Positions 1 to 10,478 of a DNA stretch of 64,000 bases are shown in pieces; within the stretch, counting starts at the first letter, position 1; each line of letters begins with the position of its first letter. A program made the translations under genes and the position numbers. The notes under the pieces are model-generated. The model was given only the letters and a program-made list of their open reading frames with translations. It searched no databases and was not told where the DNA came from. Where the stretch lies: contig CAWDOP010000012.1 of the NCBI GenBank assembly GCA_963804005.1, positions 30,998 to 94,997 on the forward strand, in the 5' to 3' direction. This DNA comes from JAGXRK01 sp963804005. GTDB taxonomy: Bacteria > Bacteroidota > Ignavibacteria > Ignavibacteriales > Ignavibacteriaceae.

Positions 1-1
1 T

Positions 2-1987
2 GCAGTTTACAAGCTGATCTTCTTTTCTGCTGATTCATACTTACTTTTATTGTTGAATGATGTAATTGTAATTATTACGATTGCAGTTTTATGTCTCTTC
101 ATAATGGAGAAGATAAGAGAGAAAAAACCTGCTCCGCTTTCGTTGATTATGAATGTGGGAATTCTTAATGCATTTGTATTCTTTGTAATTACATTTTCAG
201 ATAATATTATGAGCAGTGTTTATGATAGAATCAATAATCATAAACTTGATATTGGGCCAATATCCAATATTGTCAATTTAATTTATGTTCTGATCTTTTT
301 TGTTTTCTTTGCTTATGTCTTGATGACCTTCAGGGAATTGTTTTTCTATAAACAAACAAAAAATGTAAAAGTTTATTTTCAGACAATGATAGTATTCTTT
401 TTATTATCCTCAATTTCAACGGCACTTTTCAGCGGAAATGAATACTCGTATATAAGAAACACTTTCTTTGTATTGTCCATAATATTAATTATTTCTAATT
501 CAATTAGAATTTCCTGGATAGCATTTATAAATAAAAAAGAAAAGCTTACACTTCTTGCACTTTCTATAGTTATATCCGCTTTGTTTATAGTAAATCTTGT
601 AAACAGTTCTGCAGACGGTGTTCATGGACAACTTTTACTGCATTTTTCTCCCGCCCTACAAAAATTTTCAACCTTAATGCTGATTTATGGTGCGGTTTAT
701 TTCAGTTTTCTTTTCTTTACTACAATGTTTCATATCCCGACTGCAGAAGTTTATGATCGCAGGGCACAGGAAGTATCGTCGCTACAATATTTCAGCAAAC
801 TTATAACACAGGTTTTGGATTTTAATGATCTTGCCGAAACAGTAACCGACATCACATTGAAAGTAAGCAATGCAGATGCAGCCTGGATTGTGCTTGGAGA
901 TAAAAATCAGCTAAAAACAATTGCAATAAAAAATGCCGCATATGTTGATGCAGAAATTATAAACGACTATTTGTTTAAGCTCAAAAAAATAGAAGAGCTT
1001 ACTGATACGATGATATTCAATATTGAGGATTATTCTGTGAAGAGTTCACTATCTGAAAAATTCGGTAATATTCTCGTATCTCCGTTAAAAACCCATAACG
1101 ATCATAAAGGTTTTCTAGTTGCATTAAGAAAAAATGAATTAATCTTTTACGAAGAAGATAAAAAAGTTATAGATACTTTTTCAGATTATGCATCTGTTGC
1201 AATTGACAATTCCAGGCTGTTAAGTGAGTCTATTGAAAAGGAGAGACTTGAAAAAGAACTTGATGTTGCACGCGAGATCCAGAAAAAAATTCTGCCGTCA
1301 AAAGATCCGGTTCTTGAAAAACTTTCAATTTCATCTGTATTTATTCCTGCATTTGAGGTTGGCGGAGATTATTATGATTTTTTTGAAACTTCAAAAGATA
1401 AATTCGGCTTTGTTATCGCGGATGTTTCGGGTAAAGGAATTTCAGCGGCATTTATTATGGCTGAGGTGAAAGGTATTTTCGAATCACTTTCACTGATTAT
1501 TAATAGTCCCAGAGAAATTCTTATTAAAGCTAACCAGGTTTTAAGGGATACTCTTAGCAGAAATAGTTTTGTAAGCGCTTTATATGGAATTATTGATCTT
1601 AAAAATGAAAAACTACATTTATCGAGAGCAGGGCATTGTCCGGCTTTGCTTGTCCGTGATGCAAATGTGCTTGAGTTTAAACCGGCAGGAATGGGATTAG
1701 GATTGACATACAACCATCTTTTTGAAAAGACTTTACAAGAACAGGAAATTGATTTGAAGGATAATGACACAATCATTCTTTATACAGATGGAATTACTGA
1801 AGCCAAAAATAGTGAGTTTGATGATTTTGGTGAACAGCGATTATCAAAAATAGTTATTGATAATTCAAATCTTTCTGCGGATGATATTGCAAACAGAATA
1901 ATTCAAGATGTTACAATTTTTTCGAGCAGTCATTCTCAATATGATGATATAACATTAGTAATTTTAAAGTGGAAACAAAAAAAATAA
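2..1987 (+). CDS. Membrane-anchored GAF/SpoIIE-type PP2C phosphatase (RsbU-like), 5' end outside window
   Basis: Predicted serine phosphatase that would dephosphorylate an anti-anti-sigma (STAS) protein in a partner-switching pathway at the inner membrane. The reading frame is open to the left window edge, so the gene is probably truncated here and the first possible start, a TTG at position 50, is unlikely to be real. About seven hydrophobic segments fill the first 225 residues counted from 50. A GAF-like region follows (about 245-390), then a coiled linker ending in the conserved LDVAREIQKKILP. The PP2C/SpoIIE domain (about 400-645) shows VGGDYYD, ADVSGKG, GHCPALL, YTDGITEA and YDDITLVIL, so the metal-binding aspartates look intact. 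It is followed after 18 bp by the STAS gene, which is the likely substrate. The signal sensed cannot be told from sequence. Confidence 0.88.
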   Translation, partial: AVYKLIFFSADSYLLLLLNDVIVIITIAVLCLFIMEKIREKKPAPLSLIMNVGILNAFVFFVITFSDNIMSSVYDRINNHKLDIGPISNIVNLIYVLIFFVFFAYVLMTFRELFFYKQTKNVKVYFQTMIVFFLLSSISTALFSGNEYSYIRNTFFVLSIILIISNSIRISWIAFINKKEKLTLLALSIVISALFIVNLVNSSADGVHGQLLLHFSPALQKFSTLMLIYGAVYFSFLFFTTMFHIPTAEVYDRRAQEVSSLQYFSKLITQVLDFNDLAETVTDITLKVSNADAAWIVLGDKNQLKTIAIKNAAYVDAEIINDYLFKLKKIEELTDTMIFNIEDYSVKSSLSEKFGNILVSPLKTHNDHKGFLVALRKNELIFYEEDKKVIDTFSDYASVAIDNSRLLSESIEKERLEKELDVAREIQKKILPSKDPVLEKLSISSVFIPAFEVGGDYYDFFETSKDKFGFVIADVSGKGISAAFIMAEVKGIFESLSLIINSPREILIKANQVLRDTLSRNSFVSALYGIIDLKNEKLHLSRAGHCPALLVRDANVLEFKPAGMGLGLTYNHLFEKTLQEQEIDLKDNDTIILYTDGITEAKNSEFDDFGEQRLSKIVIDNSNLSADDIANRIIQDVTIFSSSHSQYDDITLVILKWKQKK

Positions 1988-2005
1988 TTTAAATGGAGTT
2001 AACGA

Positions 2006-2371
2006 ATGACAGAATTTAGCACATCAATCAGAGAGCAGGGCGAAGTAAGCATCATAAATCTTAAAGGATTTCTTGATGCTCATACTGCGTCGTCTCTCGA
2101 AAATGATTTTACAAAACTGATTGATTCAAATCAATTCAGAATTGTAGTGAATTTCAAAGATCTTGCCTACATAAGCAGTGCAGGTTTAGGTGTGTTTATG
2201 GCTTACATTGAGAAGATCAGGGATAATAATGGTGATATTAAACTTTCCGGTATGACAGATAAAGTTTATAATATTTTCGATCTTTTAGGGTTCCCGCTTC
2301 TTTATGAAATATTTAAATCCGAAGATGAAGCCATAAATAAATTTAAAGAGAAAAACAGCAGTGAAAAATAA
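2006..2371 (+). CDS. STAS-domain anti-sigma factor antagonist (SpoIIAA/RsbV type)
   Basis: A 121-residue single STAS domain protein. In known systems the unphosphorylated form binds and sequesters the anti-sigma kinase and so frees a sigma factor or other effector. The phosphorylation-site motif is visible as YISSAGLGVF, so Ser57 or Ser58 is the likely target of the kinase encoded next. The length is normal for the family. A GGAG sits just before the ATG. It lies between a phosphatase gene and an anti-sigma kinase gene with which it overlaps by 11 bp, the standard order of a partner-switching operon. No sigma factor is present in the window, so the final output is unknown. Confidence 0.93.
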   Translation: MTEFSTSIREQGEVSIINLKGFLDAHTASSLENDFTKLIDSNQFRIVVNFKDLAYISSAGLGVFMAYIEKIRDNNGDIKLSGMTDKVYNIFDLLGFPLLYEIFKSEDEAINKFKEKNSSEK

Positions 2372-2810
2372 ATTAAAGAATAAAAAACTTGTCGTTAAAA
2401 GCAGAACGGAAAATCTTTCCGCGATAAGGGATTTTATTGCTTCGGCAGCACGTGCTCTGGGTATAGATGAAGAAGCTGTTGAAAATATAATGCTTGCTGT
2501 GGATGAAGCTTGTTCAAACATTATTAAGCACGCTTATAAATTGAATCCTGAAGGCGAAATAAAAATTAATATAGATTATTCCGAAGATAAGTTTACAGTT
2601 GTAATTCAGGATAAGGGAATATCCTTTGAACCGAATTTAATTCCCGAACCCGACCTGCAGAAGTACTATCGGCAGAGAAAAGTTGGCGGACTTGGAATGT
2701 TCCTTATGAAATCTCTTATGGATGATGTTAAATACATTACAGTTCCCGGGAAATATAACCGTGTTTTACTTACAAAAAATGTTTCGGTGGCGCAAAGCAA
2801 TGCTGGATAA
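2361..2810 (+). CDS. Anti-sigma regulatory factor, HATPase_c_2 serine kinase (RsbW/SpoIIAB type)
   Basis: A 149-residue GHKL-fold ATPase expected to phosphorylate the STAS protein encoded just upstream and to bind its own target. ATP-binding boxes are visible: the N box EACSNIIKHAY, the G1 box QDKGISFEP, and the G2 region GGLGMFLMKSLMDDVKY. The start is a GTG overlapping the STAS stop by 11 bp, with AAAGAG upstream. Its 3' end overlaps the start of the next phosphatase gene, so the pair is probably translationally coupled. Partner-switch kinases of this size act on sigma factors in Gram-positives but often on other targets in Gram-negative groups; which applies here is not visible. Confidence 0.92.
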   Translation: MKNKLKNKKLVVKSRTENLSAIRDFIASAARALGIDEEAVENIMLAVDEACSNIIKHAYKLNPEGEIKINIDYSEDKFTVVIQDKGISFEPNLIPEPDLQKYYRQRKVGGLGMFLMKSLMDDVKYITVPGKYNRVLLTKNVSVAQSNAG

Positions 2811-4479
2811 CGAATACATAAAATTTAAGCGTAACCTGAATGCACTTGTTGAATTCAGCAGAGTAATTAACTCCAGCTTTGATCTGAATTTCATATTAAA
2901 CAATGTGCTTCTTACCTGTCTTGGAAAGTTTCTTACTACAAAAGGTTTGGTTGCTCTTAATGAGAACGGAAAACTTATATTAAAATCATCCAAAGGAATT
3001 CCGGATGATGTAGTTTTTGATTTTCCTGAAGTAACTATTGACGAAGAATGTAATTTAAGTGATTCATTAAATAATATATTAGAACGTGCTAATCTTAAGG
3101 TTGTTGAAAAGATCAGTTCATCAAATGGTTGTGTTGGTATTATTTCGCTTGGTGAAAAACTTAACGGGACTGAATATTCCGAAGATGATATTGAATTTCT
3201 TCGTACAATATTAAATATATCGGCTACTGCCATTCAGAATTCTATAATGATTAACGAACTTAAGGCAGTCAACAGAATATTAGATTCACGTGTGCAAAGA
3301 TTAAATTCACTTTTTGAGCTTAGTAAGGAATTCGGATTATTTGACGAATCGTCAAAAGTTACACGTCTCCTTGTATTTTCTTTAATCGGACAATTTTTGG
3401 TTTCAAAATTTGCATTAGTAAAATTTGATGATGAAAACATTCAACTGCTTGAATCAAAATTTCAAGCGAATGATCTTCTTGAAAAAATTAAAAGTATTGA
3501 TTATCGAAATATTGAATCATCAATTAAAATAGATCAAATTCAAAATGATTATCCTGCTTTATTTGATCTTGATGTAAATCTAATTGTTCCAATGCAGCTT
3601 CAGGGCAAAACAAAAGGTTTAATTTTACTTGGCCGCCGAATGAGTCAGCAGGATTATACAGATGCTGATATTGAGTTTGTCTTTTCGGTTGGAAGCCTTG
3701 CCATAATTTCACTAGAAAACAAAAGACTGTTTCTGGAAGCGCTCGAAAAATATAAGCTTGAAGAAGAACTTGATTTTGCCAGAGATATTCAAAAAAACTT
3801 ATTACCCCAGTCAATTCCAGAGCTAAAAAGTTTTGATATTGCAGCGATAAATGTTTCATCGCGACAGGTTGGCGGAGATTATTACGACATAATAAAATTA
3901 GATGAAGATAATTATAGTATCGCAATTGCCGATGTTTCGGGAAAAGGTATTCCAGCTTCACTGCTTATGGCCAATATGCAGGCATTTTTACGTGTAATAT
4001 GCCGGCTGGAAATGAAGCTGGAAGATGCAACAGAACTTATAAATGATTTGATTTATGAAAATACCTCTGATGGAAGATTTATAACTTTTTGCTGGGGAAT
4101 TCTTAATCAGGGAAATAAAACGCTTAATTATGTGAATGCTGGTCATAATCCGCCTCTGCTTATCAGGGAAGGTAAGATTAAAAAGCTGCATAAAGGCGGA
4201 ATAATTTTAGGCGTGTTGAAAACAACGATTCCTTATGAATCAGAAACTATTGACCTGAGGCAAAATGATGTGTTGATATTTTTTACAGATGGAATTTCTG
4301 AAGCTATGAACACGAAAAGTGAGGAATTTTCTGATTTGAAATTGGAAAATACGGCAATTAATTCAGCGTCACTTTCTGCAAAAGAAATTCTAAACAATAT
4401 CAGAAATGAAGTCGTGGATTTTTCTTTAGGCGCAGTACAGTCTGATGACTTGACGATGATTGTAGTAAAAGTAAAATAA
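2800..4479 (+). CDS. Double-GAF SpoIIE-type PP2C phosphatase
   Basis: A soluble phosphatase of about 559 residues with no membrane segments, unlike its two neighbours. The first 350 residues look like two GAF-type sensor domains (about 20-160 and 175-320), followed by a coiled linker with ELDFARDIQKNLLP and a PP2C/SpoIIE domain carrying VGGDYYD, ADVSGKG, GHNPPLL, FTDGISEAM and SDDLTMIVV. The frame is open further upstream to 2722, inside the kinase gene. I chose the ATG at 2800 because it overlaps the kinase stop by only 11 bp and the family-like sequence starts there; an ATG at 2779 is a second option. It probably acts on the same STAS protein in response to a cytoplasmic ligand. Confidence 0.88.
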   Translation: MLDNEYIKFKRNLNALVEFSRVINSSFDLNFILNNVLLTCLGKFLTTKGLVALNENGKLILKSSKGIPDDVVFDFPEVTIDEECNLSDSLNNILERANLKVVEKISSSNGCVGIISLGEKLNGTEYSEDDIEFLRTILNISATAIQNSIMINELKAVNRILDSRVQRLNSLFELSKEFGLFDESSKVTRLLVFSLIGQFLVSKFALVKFDDENIQLLESKFQANDLLEKIKSIDYRNIESSIKIDQIQNDYPALFDLDVNLIVPMQLQGKTKGLILLGRRMSQQDYTDADIEFVFSVGSLAIISLENKRLFLEALEKYKLEEELDFARDIQKNLLPQSIPELKSFDIAAINVSSRQVGGDYYDIIKLDEDNYSIAIADVSGKGIPASLLMANMQAFLRVICRLEMKLEDATELINDLIYENTSDGRFITFCWGILNQGNKTLNYVNAGHNPPLLIREGKIKKLHKGGIILGVLKTTIPYESETIDLRQNDVLIFFTDGISEAMNTKSEEFSDLKLENTAINSASLSAKEILNNIRNEVVDFSLGAVQSDDLTMIVVKVK

Positions 4480-4544
4480 AATTATTATTGAAATTTTATT
4501 TAGAAATGACTTTAATTAAATAATATATAATGATAAACTAAACA

Positions 4545-7103
4545 ATGACTAAATTATTCTTAAAATATCGATCGAACATAGTTGTATCTTTTACAATTCT
4601 GCTCATTGCAGTTGCATTGTTGAATATCTATCATTCAGTTGCAGTCAATGTCATTTCAAATGACGAATGTTTATGGATTCCAACAAAATCGATGACTTCA
4701 CTGGAAGAAAGATCAGAACTTTTCTTCTCAAATGTTAAAGAGGGAGGAGTTACCTGGAACGCAGGTATAAGAAATGGTGATCAGCTACTTGAAATAAATC
4801 ATATTAAAATTGAAGAACCTTTTCAGGCTCAAAGAATATTAAACGAATTTGACTATGGTGAATTAGCACCGTACAAAGTTAAAAAGCCTGACGGGAAAAT
4901 TGTTGAGACAACAGTCTTTGCAAAAAAACTTGTTCAATTCGGTCAGCTTGCTACTTCTATAAGCGCGTTAATTTATTTACTGATAGGATTCATTGTTTTA
5001 TCAGCTAAACCGGACGGCCTTTCTCAGCGATTATTTTACGCGATGGGCGTTCTAACCGTATTTATAGCATCCACTGCTCTTGTTCCAATGTACGGCGGAT
5101 ATGTGCAGCTATTTCAGGAAACTCCTATCATTGGTACTGTTCTGAGCAGTATGTTCATTATCGGTATAAGTTTTTTACCATTTGTGATGCTTGCTTTTGT
5201 CTGGACATTTCCGCAACCTTTCCGGTTTATGGAAAAGACATGGGTAAAGCTCACATTAATTTTTATCCCGCTTTTATTATCTGTTACTGGTAATCTTCTT
5301 GGACATTTTTCCCTTAACAGTCAAATGCTTCCTTTACAATATTTTAACGTTTACCGTGTCTGGGTGAGATATTTTGCTCTCTTTGCACAAATTGTTGCAA
5401 TTGTTTCTATGTTTCTGCAATACCGGCGCGTAAAATCTACAGCGCAAAGAAATCCTATACTGATTATTGCAATTGCAATGTTGTTTGGATTTATTGTAGG
5501 TATTTATACTAATAATATTGCTCCGGCAATTTCCGATACTATCTATAACTCACCGGAATATTACATGCCGGTAATTCTTTTAATTCTTGTTCCGCTCGGA
5601 TTTGCTTATGCTATCTTTAAATACCAGCTTCTTGATGTAGGTGAAGTAGTAAAAAATACAATTGTTTATGGAACTGCTACTCTCGGAATTGCAGCCATTT
5701 ACTTTTTTATGATTTATGTTATCGGACAAAGTTTAAGTTCTGCTATCAGCACTGAGTACCAGGGTATTATTGCGGGAGCATTCTTCATTGCATTTGCTCT
5801 AATATTCCAATCAACTAAAGATAGATTTCAGGATTTTCTTACAAAAAGATTTTATCCCGAACAGTTCGCTCATCAGAAAGTTCTGATGAAATTCAGTAAC
5901 GATATACCAACCGTGGTGGGACTTGATAATGTTCTTGATATTACTCAATCAACATTTGTTGAAGCCCTGCACCTTAAGAAATTTGGAATTCTGATCAGGG
6001 ATCATAAAACTGGCGTTCTCAATCTTGTTAAAAGTTTTGGTATCAGTAAAAATGAATGCTTAATTAAGCAGTCAGGACTTTCTCCTTTTATTGCGAATAA
6101 AAATTCTACTGATGAGGTTCCTGTAATTCAACAGAATGATTTTGAAAGGCTCTTCCCCGATAATTTTAATGATATGATTAACGAAGGATTTTACACTGCT
6201 GTTCCGATGTACATTAAATCTAAAGTAGTTGGACTTCTTTTATTCGGATTAAAATATTCCGGTTCACAGTTTGCAGGTAAAGACCTTGAATTATTAAATG
6301 CAGCCGCTAACCAGATTGCAATTTCAATTGAGAATGCACGGTTATATGAATCTGAAGCAGAGAAATTGAAAATTGAAAAAGACCTTGAACTGGCAAGAGA
6401 GATACAGCAAAGCCTTTTACCGCGCTGCATTCCGTCTATGAATGGTTTAGATATTTGCGGTGAAATGATTCCCTGCAATGCAAGTGGGCGGTGATTACTA
6501 TGACCTGATTAAGATTTCCGATACTAAATTATTTGTTGCAGTAGGTGATGTTTCCGGAAAGGGATTAGCTGCATCCTTCTATATGACCAAAGTGCAGACG
6601 ATGATACAGCTTGCATCATCCAGCAGCACTTCACCGAAAGATATTTTGGTTGAAGTGAACAGAAGAATGTATGAATCGATGGAAAGAAACTGGTTTGTTA
6701 CTATGACTCTTGCTCTGTTCGATACTGAAAAACACACAGTAAAATTTTGCAGGGCAGGGCATTTACCATTATTCAAAGCCTGGAACGGTTCGGTTGAATC
6801 TCTTAGATCACAGGGTATTGGGCTGGGACTTGAAAAGGGAATTATCTTTGAACAGACTCTTCTTGAAGAGGAAATGCCCTTACATCCGGGTGAAATTTAT
6901 GCTTTCTTTTCAGATGGAATTACCGAAGCGATGAATGACAAAAATGATCTGTTTGGTGAAGAAAACCTGAAAGAGCTTTTATTAAGAAAATCTGACCAAA
7001 GATCCGCACAGATTATGAATGAATCTGGGAGTCATTAAAATCTTTCCGCAGAGACACTGATCCCAATGATGATATGACTATGGTCATAGTGAAAGTAAGT
7101 TAA
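4545..7103 (+). pseudogene. Membrane PDZ-GAF-SpoIIE PP2C phosphatase, broken by two frameshifts
   Basis: Third phosphatase of the cluster. The first frame (4545-6494) encodes one N-terminal membrane helix, a periplasmic PDZ-like region (about residues 60-115, with AGIRNGDQLLEINHIKI), about eight membrane segments, a GAF domain (about 440-590) and the start of the SpoIIE domain (LELAREIQQSLLP). An extra A near 6484 (GCAAGTG where GCAGTG restores the frame) moves the catalytic part VGGDYYD, GDVSGKG, GHLPLF, SDGITEAM into another frame (to 7038). A missing A near 7022 shifts it again, and the true C-terminus ending NDDMTMVIVKVS stops at 7103. All domains are otherwise well conserved, so the breaks are either recent or sequence error. 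Confidence 0.85.
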
Positions 7104-7123
7104 AATTCAATTTCTTCCCAAAC

Positions 7124-7157
7124 AAAAAAGCCGATGATAATTTCACCGGCTTTTTTA
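7124..7157. terminator. Bidirectional rho-independent terminator between the phosphatase cluster and secF
   Basis: An inverted repeat, AAAAAAGCCG...CGGCTTTTTT, with an AT-rich loop between two convergent genes. A-run and T-run flanks make it usable from both strands. Confidence 0.8.
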
Positions 7158-7182
7158 ATATCTAAAAATTAAGTAATTCTTT

Positions 7183-8325
7183 TTAGGAGAACTGGACTTT
7201 CTTCTTTCGCTTGTTAGCATACTCAAGAACAAATGCGCTTGCAACGAAAATTGAAGAGTAGGTACCAATGATAATACCGAAGAACAAAGTGAACGCAAAT
7301 GCTCTTAACACATCTCCGCCGATAAGCATAAGAACAAAGACAGTCAATAATGTTGTAAAACCTGTAATTATTGTTCTGCTCATTGTTTGGTTAATGCTCT
7401 TGTTTATAACTTCCTGTAAATCCATTGTTTTATGGATTTTCATATTTTCTCTTACTCTGTCGAATACAACCACTGTATCGTTAATTGAGTAACCAACCAG
7501 AGTTAAAAATGCTGCAATTACGGTAAGATCAATTTCCAGGTTTAGTCCGGGTATAACTCCGTAGAGAACTGAATATAAACCAAGTGTAATCAAAACGTCG
7601 TGGAAAAGAGCAGCTACTGCGCCGACTGCAAATACAAATTTAAACCTGAATCCCAGATAAATAAGTATAGCAAGAAGTGAGAATAGAATAGCAATGATAG
7701 CATCACGTTTTAGTTCATCACCAATCTTTGGTCCGACCCTGTCTTCCTTTAATACTCTGAAGGGATTATCCTTCATTTTTTCTCTGAGGTTTTCTTTTAT
7801 CCAGTCGGCAATACCAAGACTTACAATCAACTGAGTGTTATCAGGTTCTTCTGAAACACCCGAAACCTGAAATCCTGCAAGAGCAAGTTGTTCAACAATA
7901 TATCTTGTAGTATCCGCATCAGGCAAAGAATATGTAATTGCGGTAGCTGATGAATCAACAATTGTGAATTCAATACCGGGGGCGGCTTTGTCAATTTCAT
8001 TTTCAAAATTTCTGACTACCTGTGGATATAATTCGGAGGGAATTTGTTGTAATTCAGTTCTGACAAGAGCTCCTGTTTCACCACCGAAAGTTTTCACTTC
8101 CACATTTCCCAATCCAATGTTTTCAACTAAACTTCTTATTTCACCGATCTGAATAGTTTTATCAAACTGAAGAACTATTTCAGAACCGCCTTTGAAATCA
8201 ATTCCAAAGTATAAACCTCTGAAGGCAACGTTCAACGCACCTATAAGAAATAAAAAAGCTGAAAAGTAATAGAAGATTTTTCTCTTCCCTAAAAAATCGA
8301 AATTTAAGTTTTCAAATATTCGCAT
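7183..8325 (-). CDS. secF: Protein translocase subunit SecF
   Basis: A 380-residue inner-membrane protein that works with SecD, using the proton motive force to help complete protein export through SecYEG. An N-terminal helix is followed by a periplasmic region containing FRGLYFGIDFKGGSEI, then five membrane segments with the family signature LVGYSINDTVVVFDRVREN. The length is slightly above the usual ~310 because of an enlarged periplasmic part. It lies 30 bp downstream of secD in the same operon. No sign of damage. Confidence 0.96.
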   Translation of the reverse strand: MRIFENLNFDFLGKRKIFYYFSAFLFLIGALNVAFRGLYFGIDFKGGSEIVLQFDKTIQIGEIRSLVENIGLGNVEVKTFGGETGALVRTELQQIPSELYPQVVRNFENEIDKAAPGIEFTIVDSSATAITYSLPDADTTRYIVEQLALAGFQVSGVSEEPDNTQLIVSLGIADWIKENLREKMKDNPFRVLKEDRVGPKIGDELKRDAIIAILFSLLAILIYLGFRFKFVFAVGAVAALFHDVLITLGLYSVLYGVIPGLNLEIDLTVIAAFLTLVGYSINDTVVVFDRVRENMKIHKTMDLQEVINKSINQTMSRTIITGFTTLLTVFVLMLIGGDVLRAFAFTLFFGIIIGTYSSIFVASAFVLEYANKRKKKVQFS

Positions 8326-8355
8326 TTAAATTCTAACTCCTGAAACTTTTATTGA

Positions 8356-10296
8356 TTAACCAACGGTTATTTTCGTTCCTTTTGCAACCATAAAATCAAA
8401 CACAAGGCGTGATATTACAAGTGCACTGAATAAAGTAGATGCTATACCAATCATTAACGTTAAAGCAAATCCCTGCACCGGACCGGTACCAAACTGGTAA
8501 AGAATAATTCCGGTAAAGAAAGTTGTAATGTTTGAGTCAATTATTGCAGATAAAGCTTTTTCATATCCTCCGTCAACCGATGCTTTAACTGTTTTTCCTG
8601 TTGCAAGTTCTTCTCTTATTCTTTCAAAGATAAGTACATTGGCATCCACTGCCATACCTATTGTAAGAATGATACCTGCAATACCCGGTAAAGTAAGTGT
8701 TGCGGTGAATCCAGCAAGTACACCAAGAATAAAAAGAACTGTAAATACTAAAACACCTGCGGCAACAGTTCCTGCTTTTCTGTAATAGAAAATCATAAAT
8801 AAAGCAACAAAGAAAAATCCGATTAAAGCAGAATTGAAACCTGCAGATACTGAATCCTGTCCGAGTGAAGGACCAACAATTCTTTCTTCAATGATATCAA
8901 CAGGAGCTGGAAGTGCACCGGCTTTTAGAACTATTTCTAAAAGTTTGGCTTCTTCCTGACCAGCCATTCCTTCAATTTGTGATCTTCCGCCCGTAATTTT
9001 ACTATTTACATTAGGAGCAGAGAAGACAACGCCATCGAGCATAATTGCAATTCTTTTGTTTATGTTGGCACCTGTAATTCTTGCCCAGTCTGTTGCACCT
9101 TCTGAATTCATTGTCATATTAACAATCCATGCAGAAGTATTCGGATCAATATTGGCACTGGCATCTGTAATAACACCACCGGTTAATTCAGGAGCTTTGT
9201 TAACAAGGTAAAGCATATAAACGCCTTTACCCTCCTGGAATCCGATAGGTTTTGCCGAATATACAAATTCAACATTATTAGGAATTACTTTCTGAACTTC
9301 AGGAAGACTTAACCAATAATTTATCTGATTTCTGTTATCTTCCTGAACATAAGCATCTGCAAATCTGCCTTGCGGATCGAGAAGAGCCATAGCAAAGAAA
9401 GGATGCTGTTTACGAAATTCCTCTTCAGTCAATTGCTGTTGAGTGGTATCAGAAGCGGTTGTTGTATCCTCTGTAAGAACAGTTGTATCGGTTTTTGTTG
9501 TTTCCTGAAATAAAGTGTCTGCGCCTGCTCCGGTTAATCTATTTGCTAAAACGCGGTCGATATTTTCAAGAATAGGGATGGTTAATTCAGGATCTTTTAC
9601 TAATCTGAACTCGAGAAGGGCGGTTCCCTGAATAAGCTGTTTTGCTTCTTCTTCACGAGCTACGCCGGGAAGTTCAACTATAATTCTTCTGCTGCCCTGT
9701 CGCTGAATTGAAGGTTCGGAAACTCCATACTGGTCAACTCTGTTCCTGATAATTTCCATTGCACGGGCAACCGCATCGGCAGCATCTTCGTTCAGCTGGT
9801 CTATTATCTGACCATCATCCATACGGATAGTACCAAAATATTTGCTCAATCTAATACCGCGCTCACTAAGTTTTCTTCCAACAATATCAACAATAGGTTC
9901 ATCGGTTCTCTGTGCTTCCATATCTGCTTCAGCAAGAACAGATTTTAAGATTTGATCGGGATTATTAGCCAATTTTTCGAGTAATTTACCTGTGTTTACT
10001 TCAAGTACAACGCGCATTCCGCCTTGAAGATCCAAGCCAAGTTTTATTCTTTTCAGTCTGGCTTCTGCTATAGACGGATCATCGTGTTTTATGCTATCTT
10101 CAACTATACTTACAGCGCTTTCGATTTGTGCTCTGGTGTAGTCAGGATTGTCAGCTTTTATTTCTTCTCTTTTTTGATCAAGGATTGAAGACATTTCTTT
10201 GCTGTTTTGATAATCCTGGAAGGTAGGATAAAGCAGGTAGATGCTTAATGCAATTGCTGCAACTAATAAAATAAAGCGAAATCTGAATTCTTTCAT
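8356..10296 (-). CDS. secD: Protein translocase subunit SecD
   Basis: A 646-residue partner of SecF. It shows an N-terminal helix, a large periplasmic domain beginning with LGLDLQGGMRVVLEV, and a C-terminal six-helix domain carrying IGMAVDANVLIFERIREE and the GYEKALSAIIDSN signature. The periplasmic domain has a Thr-rich acidic insertion near residues 260-290 (TTKTDTTVLTEDTTTASDTT), probably a lineage-specific loop. It is first gene of the secD-secF pair. Confidence 0.96.
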   Translation of the reverse strand: MKEFRFRFILLVAAIALSIYLLYPTFQDYQNSKEMSSILDQKREEIKADNPDYTRAQIESAVSIVEDSIKHDDPSIAEARLKRIKLGLDLQGGMRVVLEVNTGKLLEKLANNPDQILKSVLAEADMEAQRTDEPIVDIVGRKLSERGIRLSKYFGTIRMDDGQIIDQLNEDAADAVARAMEIIRNRVDQYGVSEPSIQRQGSRRIIVELPGVAREEEAKQLIQGTALLEFRLVKDPELTIPILENIDRVLANRLTGAGADTLFQETTKTDTTVLTEDTTTASDTTQQQLTEEEFRKQHPFFAMALLDPQGRFADAYVQEDNRNQINYWLSLPEVQKVIPNNVEFVYSAKPIGFQEGKGVYMLYLVNKAPELTGGVITDASANIDPNTSAWIVNMTMNSEGATDWARITGANINKRIAIMLDGVVFSAPNVNSKITGGRSQIEGMAGQEEAKLLEIVLKAGALPAPVDIIEERIVGPSLGQDSVSAGFNSALIGFFFVALFMIFYYRKAGTVAAGVLVFTVLFILGVLAGFTATLTLPGIAGIILTIGMAVDANVLIFERIREELATGKTVKASVDGGYEKALSAIIDSNITTFFTGIILYQFGTGPVQGFALTLMIGIASTLFSALVISRLVFDFMVAKGTKITVG

Positions 10297-10478
10297 ACCT
10301 TAACTTTATGTTTCTGAATGAGTTAAAAAATTTTAATTAACTGCCAAACTTAAAGGTTCGGGCTTAGAAAGTCAATAAAAATCAGGGGTTTACACTCTGT
10401 TTAGACATCAATTATGCAGATTTTAATGAAATTGCAAAAAATGAATTATAAAGCAACAAGTAACTAATTAAATATGCT

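Noticed and set aside
50..52. TTG at 50 as the start of the first phosphatase
   Set aside because: The frame is open to the window edge, no ribosome site precedes it and the hydrophobic sequence continues upstream.
1372..1776. Opposite-strand open frame inside the first phosphatase gene
   Set aside because: Shadow of a well-conserved PP2C domain, with no protein features of its own; many similar shadows in the window were left out.
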